DNA from: Varanus komodoensis
Taxonomy: Eukaryota > Chordata > Lepidosauria > Squamata > Varanidae
Direction: 5' to 3'
Assembly: GCF_004798865.1 (NCBI RefSeq)
Contig: NW_025335268.1
Coordinates: 92,925,136 to 92,989,135, forward strand
DNA: 64,000 bases
The translations under genes were made by a program, and so were the position numbers. The notes under the pieces were generated by a model. The model was not told where the DNA came from and searched no databases. It saw only the letters and a program-made list of their open reading frames with translations. This document shows, piece after piece, positions 35,465 to 47,600 of the stretch; the stretch's first letter is position 1; every line of letters begins with the position of its first letter.

Positions 35465-37965
35465 TCCCCTCATTGTTGGCATGTATCTCATTAGCTACCA
35501 TGCCTGTAATTCAATCCCCAGCTGCATTGCTCTCTGCCTACCTTTCCTGCCTCTTCCTCATTGGTTCATTCAGTAGAGGCTGCAGTTGCCTTTCTTTCCA
35601 GGGTACTCTGTGGTAGATGCATACCAGGACTGGGGAAACTACAGCTATTCCTTGTGTCGAGAGTCTCCTGGGTGATGTCAATATGCCCTAGAAACTCTTC
35701 TCTGTATCAAGGAGCCAGGGAATGCCAATGAAAGACCACCCTGCCTACTCCTTAAAAGCAGAGAGGAGGAGGAGGAGGAGGTTGTAATATACTTTTAGGC
35801 ATCATAATGATTTGAAAATTAAGAGTGTGAAAGGAATAATTGCAGCTTGGAAAGTTTTAAGCTCAGCAAAGTTCAGATAAGATTAATGTTATGATGCATA
35901 GCTGTGCAAAAAGATCAGTCCCTCAGCTTTACCACCATTTGAATCTTTATTGATCTGCTCCATGCCTTTCCAATTTTTGATACTGTAGGTTATTCCGTTC
36001 CTGATTGCACACAAATAAATCCCCTGTTGCATTAGCTCTTTAACTCTGGGCTTGTGGAGATAAGGCAAACTTCACTTTGTTTACTCCTCCATGCAGTAAG
36101 TTCTGTGTGTACAGCTTCTTTACTTGGAATCCAGCACTGCAGTCCCTTTTCTACAGTGACCTTTAATCACAGCCAAGGTCTACTGGTGGCAGCTTAATGT
36201 TATTATGTGTGCTGCTCTCTTGCTTTATGCCAACATTTCCACAGGACAGAGGACTTACTACGTAACAGTAATTCTGTCTTCTTCCAGGATTTGGTTCAAA
36301 GTGAGAATTGGGCATAAGAGGCAGAACTTGGAAGGAAGAAGCAGATGAAATGAAACATTATACTTCCAAAGGATCATGAAGACCCTCTGGCTACAGTCCA
36401 GCATAGATATTTGAATCATATAGATATCATCCATTTCTGTGGGTTTAAGCACTGGTAGCTCCATATTGGATCACACCCAAATATGGATCAATTGATGACC
36501 CAAGTGATTTACTTGTGTGCCATAACAATATAATTACATTTTTATTTTCACACTTCCATTTTCTTTACCACCACAGGCACTGTGGTTCAGGAAGGTAGTT
36601 TGCAGGTATTTACATAACTATATGGATACATAATCCTTTAATTTTGCTGCTTTGAGTATATCACAATCTGTCCAACACATCCAGCCTGGTAAATACCCTA
36701 ACAAAATGCTTGCAATTAAGTTGTGTAGATGTGTGCCAGGGGAAGATGTATATTACAGTGACCCAGTGTCAGGGGTGAAAGGGAGTAAAGTTTTGCCCTT
36801 AAACCAAATTTACTCCAAGCACAGCTTGTTACTTTTTCCCCTAAGAATGCCTGGGGAAGTAAAGGTGCAAGCTCAGAGCAGGCACCACTGTGCTCAGAGC
36901 TAGTTTTCCTCCCTGCCCCTGGTGACACTAGCCATTAAGTGCCTAATTACACCAAATGCAAATAAAGGTAAAACACTTGTTGCAAAATTGCTTGAAAGAG
37001 AAACTGCAACACTTGTAGAGACTACCTAATTTAACACTCTGACAATTATCTATCTATTTAGACAGCTACAAATGGGGTTATCAAACACAATGCTTTCTGG
37101 GGGATTTGAAAGCGATGTTTTTAATGCTTTTGACCTGCTGCTCAAAATTTCCATTCTTGGTTTTTGTAATGAATGAAAGAACACTAATAAGGGAATTGCA
37201 GGCAAAACTTCACATTAGCTGGAAGTCCGCAAACCAGAATCAACATTGTAGAGTAAAAGATAGGAATCCCCAGGTATGAATCCAGGCAGTGTGCCATACA
37301 TAAGCTTAGACTTGGCTTAGATCGGGCACAGAGATGACCTCTCTTAATGAACAGCAGACTCTGAGGTCAAACTAATTAACCGATAAGCATTTAATTAAAA
37401 GGGTGGCTGTGGCTTAAAGATCACTGCCTGAAGTCAGGTAAAGCCATTTCTTTCCCATTTCTATGGGGTGCCACAGAACCCGTGGATGCAGAAACCAGAA
37501 GTCTAATTCTGCCTCGGCTTCCTTGGGTAGCCACATTACAACCTTTCAGTATTGTCTCCCTATTCACTGCGTCTTTCTCTCAAGTAAGCAAGTAGAGGAG
37601 TCCAACCTGGTGCACTGCTACCAAGGATCATTTTGAGGATGAACAGCATCAGGGTTGCCAGGCAGCTTACAGAGCATTAAAAGGGCAAGCCTATGTTTGT
37701 CCAGCCAGAAAAAATCCTGCAACCCCAGGTTAAACATGCATTGCATAGCACCCTTATGCTTTGGGGATAACTGTGGTTGATCGCACACTGTAAGAATCAG
37801 ATAAGATGTGGACAGTGGGAAAATATCTTAGTTAAGAATTTACAAACTTTCTTTCAAAGTTTCTAGACTGCTAAGAATGTCCCTCCTGCCTTTCCCCCTG
37901 AAGACAGGACTTAATACCCTGTTTTATGTATTTCACCCATGAAGACCCATCAATAGGTAAGGGAG
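35465..37965. other. Intergenic stretch, no gene recognised
   Basis: A short (GGA)n run lies at 35763-35780. Otherwise AT-rich sequence with no frame over 85 codons and no repeat I can name. Confidence 0.5.
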
Positions 37966-37969
37966 TGGT

Positions 37970-38045
37970 TCATTTATTTTATTTATCTATTTTAAACTTT
38001 TATATCCCATCTGCTATTGAAGTCTCGGAACTGGTCTTACAATAA
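37970..38045 (-). mobile_element. LINE 3' tail
   Basis: (TTTA)n, then TTTTATATCCCATCTGCTAT and TGAAGTCTCGGAACTGGTCT. This is the reverse complement of a squamate LINE tail of the TATACCGCCC type. Confidence 0.55.
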
Positions 38046-38604
38046 ACAGCACAGCAGCCAGATAAATTTCTATACATAACAACAACATTCAAAAAGAACT
38101 TGATCTGTTGAATCAATCAATCCTTTATTCAGTCATTGACCAGCCCCTATACAATAAAACCCCACATTAAAATCACACCCAAACTTTAAAATACTGGGAA
38201 AATAAAAAGGTTTTATTTCCTTATCATAAAAAGTGATGAAGAATTCCATTTCCTCACGTGTCTTTCCCCACACCCTACTAAGCAACTCTTTGTTCCACAG
38301 AACTCAGTGGGAGTCATTGGTAGCTAAGTTGTAACTGCATATGCAGCTCTGTGTGTTTTTTCTTGATCACAGCAAACCAATGTCAATAAAATTAATTAGC
38401 TGGTATTGGGCCCAGTGACATAAGAAGAGAGGTAGAGGCCAACAGTGAAAGATTCAGAGCATCTACATCAAATATATATCCCCCTTTTAGTTACTCTCCT
38501 GCACTCTCCAGATTAAATTCAAGAAAAAATGCTTTCTTAGGCCTTCTGAAAATCGTGATGAAACTGCTGAGAATGCCAAGATTAGATTGTGAAGAGAAAG
38601 ATCA

Positions 38605-38824
38605 TTATTATCTTGCACTTCTATTCCACCTTTTTCTTCTTGTGAGAAACTTAAGGCAGCCTGCACTCCATTTTTATCCTTATAACAACCACCCTGTGAG
38701 GTAGGGTAGGCTGAGAAACCATGGCTGGCCCAATGGCACCCAGAGAGCTTCATGCCTGATTGGGACTAGAACTTGGCTATCCTGTCCCCAGTCAAACACT
38801 TTAAGCACAGCACCACACTGGCTT
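38605..38824 (-). repeat. tRNA-derived SINE, full length
   Basis: As read on the plus strand: ACTTCTATTCCACCTTTTTC (tail), CACCCTGTGAGGTAGGGTAG, GGCTGAGAAACCATGGCTGG, CCCAATGGCACCCAGAGAGC, GGGACTAGAACTTGG (B box region, about 38762-38776), then CTTTAAGCACAGCACCACAC. This follows the squamate SINE end to end. Confidence 0.85.
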
Positions 38825-38829
38825 TCATC

Positions 38830-40920
38830 CTAAAACGGATGGGAGCCCAGGAAAGCTCAGCCACTGGTTGCATGGAAAACTGGGTAACTTAGAAGTCTTG
38901 CATAATCTGAGGACTCAGGTTGGCAGATCCAAGGCAAACCTGAGAAAATGGAGCTTCTGCACTGACACAGTCCTCTGGGGGGCAGGCAAGAGAAGACCAT
39001 CAGCAGTCTCAGCCTTATGTCCGTGCATTCTCTTCTGATAACCATCTCCGATGGAGAACTTGATGCTAGCCATGCCAAATGCCCATGATCTTGGGCAGAG
39101 TTTGTCTGATATACTCACCAGGGTTCATGATTTTTCTTTGTGTGTTGGTGTGTGTGCATGCGTGCTTTACATATAGCTCATTGCTTTTATTTATTGTATT
39201 TTTATTCATTGTATCTTTGGTGCTCCTGATGTGAATCAAGGAAAAGGAATTTGTAAATTCCTAAGTGCCCCATTCCAGCTTCCCTAGTGCTAAGAATTTC
39301 CTGGGGTAGCACATACTGGCATTTGGTGTCCTTTGGTGGAAAAAGAGAGCAAGTCCTGGACATTTATGGGGCTTTTACACAGGAGCCTGATCAACCATTG
39401 CAGTTACTTTTGATTTCATCACACTATTGAGATTTGAGCACTACACAGGGATCATCTCCTTTTCTGCTTTTCTACTTCATAACCTCGTAGCCTCTACACA
39501 ACCAAGAGGAAACAGCACTTTCTTTCACCTTTACAAATAATACCTAACTTTTCCTGTGTTAGAGGCTTGTGGCAGGTCCTGTTTACCAACAGAAGCAAAG
39601 CTGGAGAATCATGTTGTCATCTAAAGAACTTGTAAATATTTGTGAGTAGGTACTAAGGAGTGCACAACAAAAGCCTCATGTAGACAAGCACCTGGTGCTT
39701 TTGTAATATTTCACTTATATATTAATAAACAAGTGACATTTGAGGGAAGGCAATCAGCAGCCACTCTCCTGGCATGACAAAGAGCCATTATCCCACATGA
39801 GATCCCCACAAGGGACTGGCACCCCCAGGGATCTTTACTGTGGTTCTTCTGTGTCCCCACAGGGGTCCTGGCTTCTCTGTCACCACAACTCTCTAAACCA
39901 TACCTTTATTGGAGGGTCTTGAGAACAACACAGGATAAAAATGCCTCCTCCAGGACTATTAAGCCTGCCAGGATGGAGTCAGCACTTGGCTGTGCCTATT
40001 CCATGGGATTTTCATGGAATTAAAAGTGCTCCACCACAGCCCTGCTCCTGGTTTGTGTGTTGTCAGGCATTTGGAACAGGAGGAGAGTGAGGAGCAGTTG
40101 CAGCTTTACACAAACATGATGTCCTCAAGGTCCCACAGTGTAAAATGGAGAGCTTTATTAGTGAAGGAGCTGCAGGCCTCGTCAGACACCAGCCCCTTCA
40201 ATTCCTGCAGTTGTGGAATGTGCTAGGAACCTTCATTCAGCATCCTTTCCAGCACAGATCTGCGCTGCACCTGCTACCTTGCCCTTCACACAATAAGAAC
40301 TGCCTCAGCACCACACCTGCCAGCTTTGCTTTAACAATCTTTGCTGCTTTTTTTATTATTATAGCAGCAGTTTTTGCAACACTAATTAAAATAAGTGTGC
40401 ATATTTTCAAGCCATCCTCATGTTTTTCTGACAACGCTGTAATTTGGTACTTGAGGGAACTTACCCACAATCCATCAGTTCTGTAATCTTTCTAAGTTTC
40501 ATCCAGACATGCATGCTTCATAAGTTTTTCCTCAGGACTTATAGTTTATGTCCTTAAAAACAGGTTTGTGATAATCACACAAAGTCTATAGGCTATGTTC
40601 CCTTCTTTTTAGTTTGCTATTAATGTTAAATGTTTGCTTAAATGTATGGCTAAAGGCATAGATGAGGAATGAAAAAGGCTATATAAATTAGGAAAAGTTA
40701 TTACCTTAGTAAAAATGGTCAAGCAACCTGGTAGCATTCAAAGCTAGAAATCAGTGTGTCCAATCATGATTTTCCTTTTTACATAATGCCAAAAAAGGGT
40801 TATGGGTTTCCTCATGTGAAATCAGCTGAGTGGTACATCTGGCTCCTAAAGTGTTGCTATTTTTTTACCCTGGCAAATTATGTGCAGTCTGGTCTTTCAC
40901 CGCATCAGTGATGTAAAAGA
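38830..40920. other. Intergenic stretch, no gene recognised
   Basis: Frames on both strands up to 113 codons (40145-40486, plus) without domains. No named repeat. Confidence 0.5.
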
Positions 40921-40927
40921 AATAGGA

Positions 40928-41235
40928 CCTCCAGGAACTTCTCTTGTGGTGGCACCAAGTTGTGGAATATGGTGCCTCAGGAGGCATGCCTGGTGCCTAT
41001 CTCTTCATGTTTCCATGCCACAGTAAGATATTATTGTTTCCCTTTCACAGTTTAATATGAGAAATAACTTAGTCTGGTGTGTGTTTTATTAATGCCTTTT
41101 TATGGTTATCCTGATAGTTTTATTGTGTGTTTCAGGGTTTTGGTTACATAAATAATTTATTCTTTATATTTACTGTTCACCACCCCGGAAACCATTGGAT
41201 GTAGAGTAACACATCAAAGTGCAAAATAAAATGCA
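40928..41235 (+). mobile_element. L2/CR1-group LINE 3' coding end and tail
   Basis: GTGGTGGCACCAAGTTGTGG, AATATGGTGCCTCAGGAGGC and ATGCCTGGTGCC match the family's terminal coding segment, which encodes LWNxLPREARLAP-like residues. The rest is an AT-rich 3' UTR ending near CACATCAAAGTGCAAAATAA. Confidence 0.7.
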
Positions 41236-41496
41236 GTTGCGCTGTAATGACAGGAGGTCCAAAGATTCCCAAACCTTGGCTTAGAGAACAGGGTAACCTT
41301 TATGCACACCAAATGGGCAAACTTCATGGTTAATATGATCTGTTTATTATAATATGAACCCTAATGAAAGTTGTGCTCTGGTTGCAACTCTCACTCTGGA
41401 TTGTCTTGCCTGACCGCTGGAGATTTCTAGGGCTGCAGGCAGAACACTTCTCCCACCGCCCTTTCGGAGGCCCGCTTAACAGGAGCTGCCAGCCGC

Positions 41497-41542
41497 CACA
41501 TGCTTTGCAAACACGATGACAATTGTATTTGCAAAGCATGTG
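41497..41542. repeat. Perfect 15-bp inverted repeat with 16-nt loop
   Basis: CACATGCTTTGCAAA (41497-41511) and TTTGCAAAGCATGTG (41528-41542) are exact reverse complements around a 16-base spacer. The surrounding 150 bp has more CpG than its flanks and does not resemble any repeat I know. Confidence 0.85.
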
Positions 41543-41544
41543 CT

Positions 41545-42435
41545 TCACTAGTATCGACATTGCTCAAATAATTCTGATGAGAGCTGCTCCAGAGCACACC
41601 CTGTTAATTTCTTGTTACATTGTGGGATGAATTTTTTTTTTTAATCACTGCTCCAATACTCTCTCACTTTCAAAATGGTTTTAGCTGGTGTTCTTTGTGC
41701 TGTTCTACACAGCTCCCATTAGCCCAGATGGCCCATCAAATGCCACACATTTGGCTGGGAAAGGGAGAACTGACCATTTAGGAAAGCATTTTTATACAGC
41801 CCATGCAGCAAAGTGGTGTCAGGTGTAGAATTTATTGAGCTGGATCCAAGATCTGCGGGTGGAAGAGTTCCACTCACAAAATGTGCCTCTGCCTGATTTT
41901 AGGGATTCCCTTTGCCCTCCCCATTCAGCAAACGCCTCCGACCTGCTGTGTAGCACTTTCAGAGGAGTAAAGGGGCTCCTACGGGCAGGAGCGGGGGCTG
42001 TTGTGCTTTGTCCAACCCAGCTGCATGTGTGTAAATCTGGATCCAGACCATTAAGTATTTATAGAACTGGGCCCTGCAAACACACGAAACTGTGTTCCAT
42101 GTGAGTCTATTATTAGAGAGGATTCCATCTCCAGTGACAGTGGATTAACTGTACTCACAGGAAATTACTTCCAGGTAAGCATGTTTGCCATCAGCAAGGT
42201 CTTTGCTTCTTTTTCTTCCTTCATTCCTTTGTTCTTCCCTTCCAGAGCTTGGCAGTTTTTTTTTTTCTTTTGCTGACTGCTAGTCACTTGCCCATTTGCT
42301 CTTCTCACCGGCACAATGCTGAGGATGCAGGCAGCCCACTTGGTCCATGGTCCCTCACAGTCTTGCATCCTGTGGCTGCACTCATAGGGGACCAGGAAGC
42401 ATCCAGGATGGCCAGGCGGGGCCCACTCCTTGTAT
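41545..42435. other. Intergenic stretch, no gene recognised
   Basis: The frame at 41835-42104 (89 codons, plus) has no domain. Poly-T runs lie near 41633 and 42257. Confidence 0.5.
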
Positions 42436-42437
42436 GA

Positions 42438-42952
42438 TGTTGGGAATGAAAGGGGAAGTTGTTCTCAGTGCAGATTCAGATGTGTCAGAAAGCCAGCAGC
42501 CCCAGGCTTTCAAGTGGCAGTAGTGGAAGGGCTTATCTCAAGACCTCCCAGTCCAGGTGTTCAGATGGACTCCAAGAATAGCTAAGATCTGCAACTGTTG
42601 GGAGGAAGTGTGGGACAAGACCTCCAGGAGTTGGCCAAGCCTGCTACAACTCTTGATCCCATGATGCGATCAGGAGAGAAGGGCTAGCCAGCTGGAGGGG
42701 CGGTGTACAGAGAAGAGGCTTGCCTGCCTCCAAAAGGGGCCTCTTAGAGGGAGGGGGCCCAAAAGGAGAAGCACTCAAAAGGAGGGTTCTCAGAAGTAGT
42801 TGCTAGATTGGGTTCAATGAACTGCTCTGTGCTTGCTCAGAGACTCATTCTGTGGTGATTGTGCTTACTGGATATACTTTGGAGAATAAAGAGCTTTTGC
42901 AAAGGAACTGTCTGTTGCCATGAATGTGCAAAGGGGGAACCTGGCTCCTGAC
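42438..42952 (+). mobile_element. Probable solo LTR of a retrovirus-like element
   Basis: About 515 bp runs from TGTTGGGAATG to a 3' end of GGCTCCTGACA, giving the TG...CA limits of an LTR. A polyadenylation signal AATAAA at 42885 sits about 60 bp before the end, followed by GAGCTTTTGCAAAGGAACTG, the usual layout of an R/U5 boundary. No internal coding region or second LTR is seen beside it, so it is a fossil. The family (ERV or Gypsy type) cannot be told, and no target duplication is clear. Confidence 0.4.
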
Positions 42953-43065
42953 ACTCAGTCCAGATGGGACAGCTCTTTCTTCTGGATCCTTCCTCTTTCA
43001 TCATGCTGACAGTTTCTCCCTCTTCTGTGTGGGTTGTGCCCTTTTGACTACCTAAGGATCAGCAC

Positions 43066-43178
43066 CTACCTGAACATTGCTAATGGATAAAAAGGAGAGG
43101 AGAACAACCTTGTAAGCAGACTAGGCTTCCTTGAAACAAGAAAAAAGGTGGGATATAAATGTAATAATTAATTTTTAA
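43066..43178 (+). repeat. SINE 3' half
   Basis: ACCTACCTGAACATTGCTAA, TGGATAAAAAGGAGAGGAGA, then CTTGAAACAAGAAAAAAGGT and GGGATATAAATGTAATAATT. This matches the 3' half and tail of the squamate SINE; the tRNA-like head is not recognisable. Confidence 0.65.
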
Positions 43179-43217
43179 AAAGAGGGAATTACTAGCTTAG
43201 GCTGCTTTTCCATCAAC

Positions 43218-43231
43218 CCCCCCCCCCCCGT
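43218..43231 (+). repeat. Poly-C run
   Basis: About 13 C in a row; prone to length error in sequencing. Confidence 0.8.
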
Positions 43232-44389
43232 TGTATGTCCAGTTCCTTTCAACTAATATGTTTTATTCAATGGTATTTGCTATTTGTGGTTTTGTTTCAA
43301 CTAAGTGCTATCATTCTTAAAAGAAGTGGAAGAATCTGGACACTGGCTTGCCTCTTTGGCAGCAGAAATTGCTTCAGTAGAAATTGCATTGAACTCACTG
43401 GGTCTGAATACACCACAAAGCATTACATCTGCTGATCTACAATCAAGAATCGAGGCAAGTAATGACCTTGCTTGAGGTCATGCAACATGTTTATATGGCT
43501 GACATTGGAAATAATCCCACTTTTCTTGAACCTCAGTCTTAATCACATTATCATCTTTTCAATGAGAATATCAAGGCGATATATGAACACCATCCAACCT
43601 TTAGAACTGAATAGCAAAGCATGGGGGCAGATACTTGCGTGCGTGTCATGGAGATAATCTACTTTATTACAAAGACAGATGGGACTCCTGGTATTTCAGT
43701 GACTGGAAGGTACTTTGACAATGACATATTGAGGAGCTTGCTGCAGCCATTCCTTGCCAAAATTATTTGCTACCAGAATTCCTGGTGACAGTTAAATACA
43801 TACTGGGAAACCTCTAGAGATGAAAGAGTCTCTTGTGAAAGACCAGATATGTGACAAGCAAATAGCTTCATCCCTTGTAAAATACAGTTTCACACCAATC
43901 ATTTTAATACAGTAGGATGTGAGCATTGCATCTGGCAGCCAAAGATCTCATCAGCAAAAAATAACGGTTGGTTCAGAAAGGCTTCCTATTCTGTAAATGC
44001 CGAGGATAACACAAATCTGCATTTTCACTTCCTTGCCCCTAAGGAATGGGACAGCAATAATTCTGTTTTTGCTTCTAACCAAGCTGAATTTTTTGGCCCT
44101 CTTTATTAATAATTTTTGTACCAATGCTGCAGTGTAATGGAAATAGCCCAACAAAGTTACTTTTCACATAGTGATTGTGTCTAAGTTTGCATGTCGGAAC
44201 AATGGTGGGCTATTGTGTCAGATAAACCTGTTTGTGGGCAACAAGCCACCTTGGCAGCCCATCGCCTGTTGTAGGAATTGTTGGCCCCATGTTGAGTTCT
44301 TGCGTTGTCCAAATCCCAAAGACTAATGTCACTGTGGGTCCAAGAGGGGAGTAGTGTAATATTCAGCACAACATTGCATACCTTTCAGC

Positions 44390-44665
44390 ATCAGGTTAAA
44401 ACCTTTTTATTTATTCTCCCATTACTTTAACTGTTGAGCAAGATAGCCATGATTTTATCCTGGTTTTTACCTTGATAAGAATTGATCGGTTGCAGGGGAT
44501 CAATGTTTATTGTGTTGCTTACTATTATTTTATTCCTTGTAAAATTTGTTGAATCATTATGATTATAATGGATTTGTTATTGTTATTAGGTTTATGCTGG
44601 AAACCATTCTAACAGCATTGCTATAGAATGGTCTACAAAAACTTCAAATAATAAATTTATTATTT
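44390..44665 (+). mobile_element. LINE 3' UTR and tail
   Basis: Starts near CAGGTTAAAACCTTTTTATT, which resembles the usual coding-end to UTR junction of L2/CR1-group LINEs. It continues through AT-rich text to GAAACCATTCTAACAGCATT, and AATGGTCTACAAAAACTTCA with AATAATAAAT as the tail. Confidence 0.6.
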
Positions 44666-44669
44666 GAAC

Positions 44670-47600
44670 AAATAATTCAATTTGTTCTTTTAAGAACAAG
44701 TAAAAGTAGTTAGTAGGTGCACTGAAGGGGTTCACATTTTCTGGCAATTCCTAAGCAGCTAGACTAATTAGAAGGATTCAGAAAATCATCAGGGTATTGT
44801 TGCGGGAAATGATAACCTTGTTTGCATATCGCTAGATGGAATTTTTGTATAAAAGTTGCGAAGTGGTGCAGCACATAACTTCCAGACAATGGAAAACTGA
44901 AGCAGAAGCAGAGGAGATTACTGGCATGGTGGAGCCAGTAATTTATGTCATAAAAATATTAGCTGACATGCCTGCATTCACATTTGACTCCACAATCACA
45001 GTAGAAGGGGATGTGATATCAGGCAGAAAAAATATATATCACGTTTTCAAGAAACTGCAATTTGAATGCTAGGAAAATGCAATGTTTCCCCAAGAGAATT
45101 GAAATCTTGCCCTAAATCTTGGTGGCCTGAGTGCAACCAATGAGAAACAAGGGCATGCCTCCCGCATAATAAAATGATTGTACAGAAAGACCCTGAAGAG
45201 GGAGAAATCACCATGTGAAAGGAAGCATTTATTTCTATGCATAGCATTTGCAGTGGACTTAAGTCCTGAATCTGTTTTCTAGCACTGCAGGACTGCAAAA
45301 TAGATTTCTTTTCTCTGTGGCTGCTAATTGGATTTAGATAAGCAGATTTAGAGATGACCATTAGAATTTGTAGAGGAAATGCATCAAACAGTATCTTTTA
45401 TCTTATTCCATTGAAGGCAACAGACTTACAACAGAGATATTTTAGCTCAGTAGCAGTTTTAGACTTGTTCTATTTATAGGCTTGATAGACTCTTGGATGT
45501 AGGTAAATGGTTTCTTATGTCCATCTGGCATGGGAAACTTGGTTTATTTTTCCCATTGGGCCTTTTCTTCAGCTGTGGTTTCTGATCAATAATTTAATCA
45601 ACTTTTCCTCCACTTTACTATCATTTATGTAACAAGCCTGTTACATAAATCTGGTGTCAAGGTCTGTACAAGTTAATCCTAGCTTAGAATATGAGTTCCT
45701 GACCAGTCCTGAAGCTTCAGATAGCCCTATTTGGTGCAGAATAAGAGTACAGAAGCATAGACACTTGAGAATGTATTGATCCGTATATACCATGAACAAC
45801 AGTAGTTGTGTAATTGCACTGATCCATGATGGATTTCACCAACTGGGCAAATTGGGCTGCTTCTACAGGTAGGCCAAACTATTGCTGTTGGGTTTGGTTG
45901 GTTAGTTAGTTACAAAAGTTCATGTAATAAACCGAAGAAGTAATGCAACCGAGATTGCTGTGCAGGCCAGAATCTGGAATAGGTATGGCTGGGCACCTGT
46001 CAAGGGGCCATATCCCATGAGGGACCCACAGACAAGAGCCCTAGAGCCACTCCTCCTCTTCATCACTGCAGCCTGCCTGATCTGCTGCTCTCTCTCTGCT
46101 CCAGATGAGGGTGCAAGACAACACTGCTGTCTGGTTGCTCCCGGGCTCTCTGCAAGCGGTAGGGCGAGGAGCAAGAGCGGCTGGACACTCTGGTGATGAG
46201 AAGGCGGACTCTCCAAGGGAAGGCCCATTGGAGCCTTCAAAACCTGGAGCCAGCCCTGCCATAGCGCATTGCCCCCATTTAATCCCTGCCCTTTTGCACA
46301 TTGCATTTGGTAAGGCACTACGATAAGCATTCCAGGTTGCTATTATTTGGTGCTGGGAAGAAGGATTCTGTTTTCTACCTTCCTCTGGCTACTATCCTGT
46401 CTCATCTCCCATGGGGAACATGGACGGGATCGCAGGTGACAGAGCACTCCCTTGGGTGCAGGAGAAGTCACTGATTCGCCCATCATGGCCCCCAAATTTA
46501 TTTTCCCCCATCGGGGTTAGGCAGCAGGTGGCAGAGAGAACTGGGACCCTTCAGGCATTCTTTCAAGTGTTAGAAACTTCCCTTGAGGAAGTTCAAGTGT
46601 TCAGGCAGAAAGTTTCATTTCATCCTTCTGCTTGCAAGTCTCTCCCTGGGATCAGTGGGAATGGGGCTCTGTGCTGGCTGATGCTTAGGGCATCTGAAGG
46701 AGGGATTGTGGGAAGACAGGCCATAAGCAGAGGATTTGGCCATGTCTTGGTCATATTCAGATTGCAGCTTCTTGTGCTACTGGCTGGGAACCCCAGAGGT
46801 CATGCAGAATTGATTCTGTGGAATATAATGCAATGCACCCAATCATATAGGAAACTAGAATGCAGTTTATACACCTGGCTTTTGCTCCATTGTGGCTGCT
46901 GACGACCATATGGACTAAAAGGAAACCCCACTGCATGAACTCTGCAAATTTGGAGGGCAAAGATGAGAAATGGTGCAACTGCACACCAGTCCCTGAAAAA
47001 GAGTCCCTTGATAAGCTGCCCTTTTCAATAATGTCTTCATCAATTTTGCATTAGAGTATATTAAAATATTTAATCTTTGTAAGGTGAAGCATCATTGACT
47101 TCCAACAGTACTCTCAGTTACCTATCAAATCTGTCGTTTATCTGAAGGGTCCACCCCAGCTGCCAGCTGCAGGGGCCATTCAAAATCCAGTGAGTGGCAG
47201 CAAGTCTAAGAGAACAGAAGCAAGTTCTGGGCTTTGGTTAGAGGAACCATCATGATATCTATAAAAACAATTCTTGTCCCTAATTTCCTTTGTGGGTAAC
47301 CTGGTGTGTCACGGTATGTGCATAAATGCACACACTCCAAAAGTGTTATACAACGTGGACCCTCTTTCTAGACAGACTGTTCTGAAGACTTAATTGTGCA
47401 TGTTAGTAAATCTAGCAAAGGAGGTTTTTTCATGACAAAGATAGATCTCACTAGAATGTCCTCAAGTATTTCTCATAAATCATTGCCAGAGAAAGCACAA
47501 TTATTCTTGGGAAAGAAAGGTATTTACGTGACAAAGCAAAAAATGGTCATGTTTAGCCCTTCCAAAAGTGGGCTTCCAAACAGCACTTTTCCCCCTGTTT

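Noticed and set aside
45920-46902. Frames of 136 (minus) and 163 (plus) codons
   Set aside because: They overlap frames on the opposite strand, carry no domain and have no repeat or exon context I can support.
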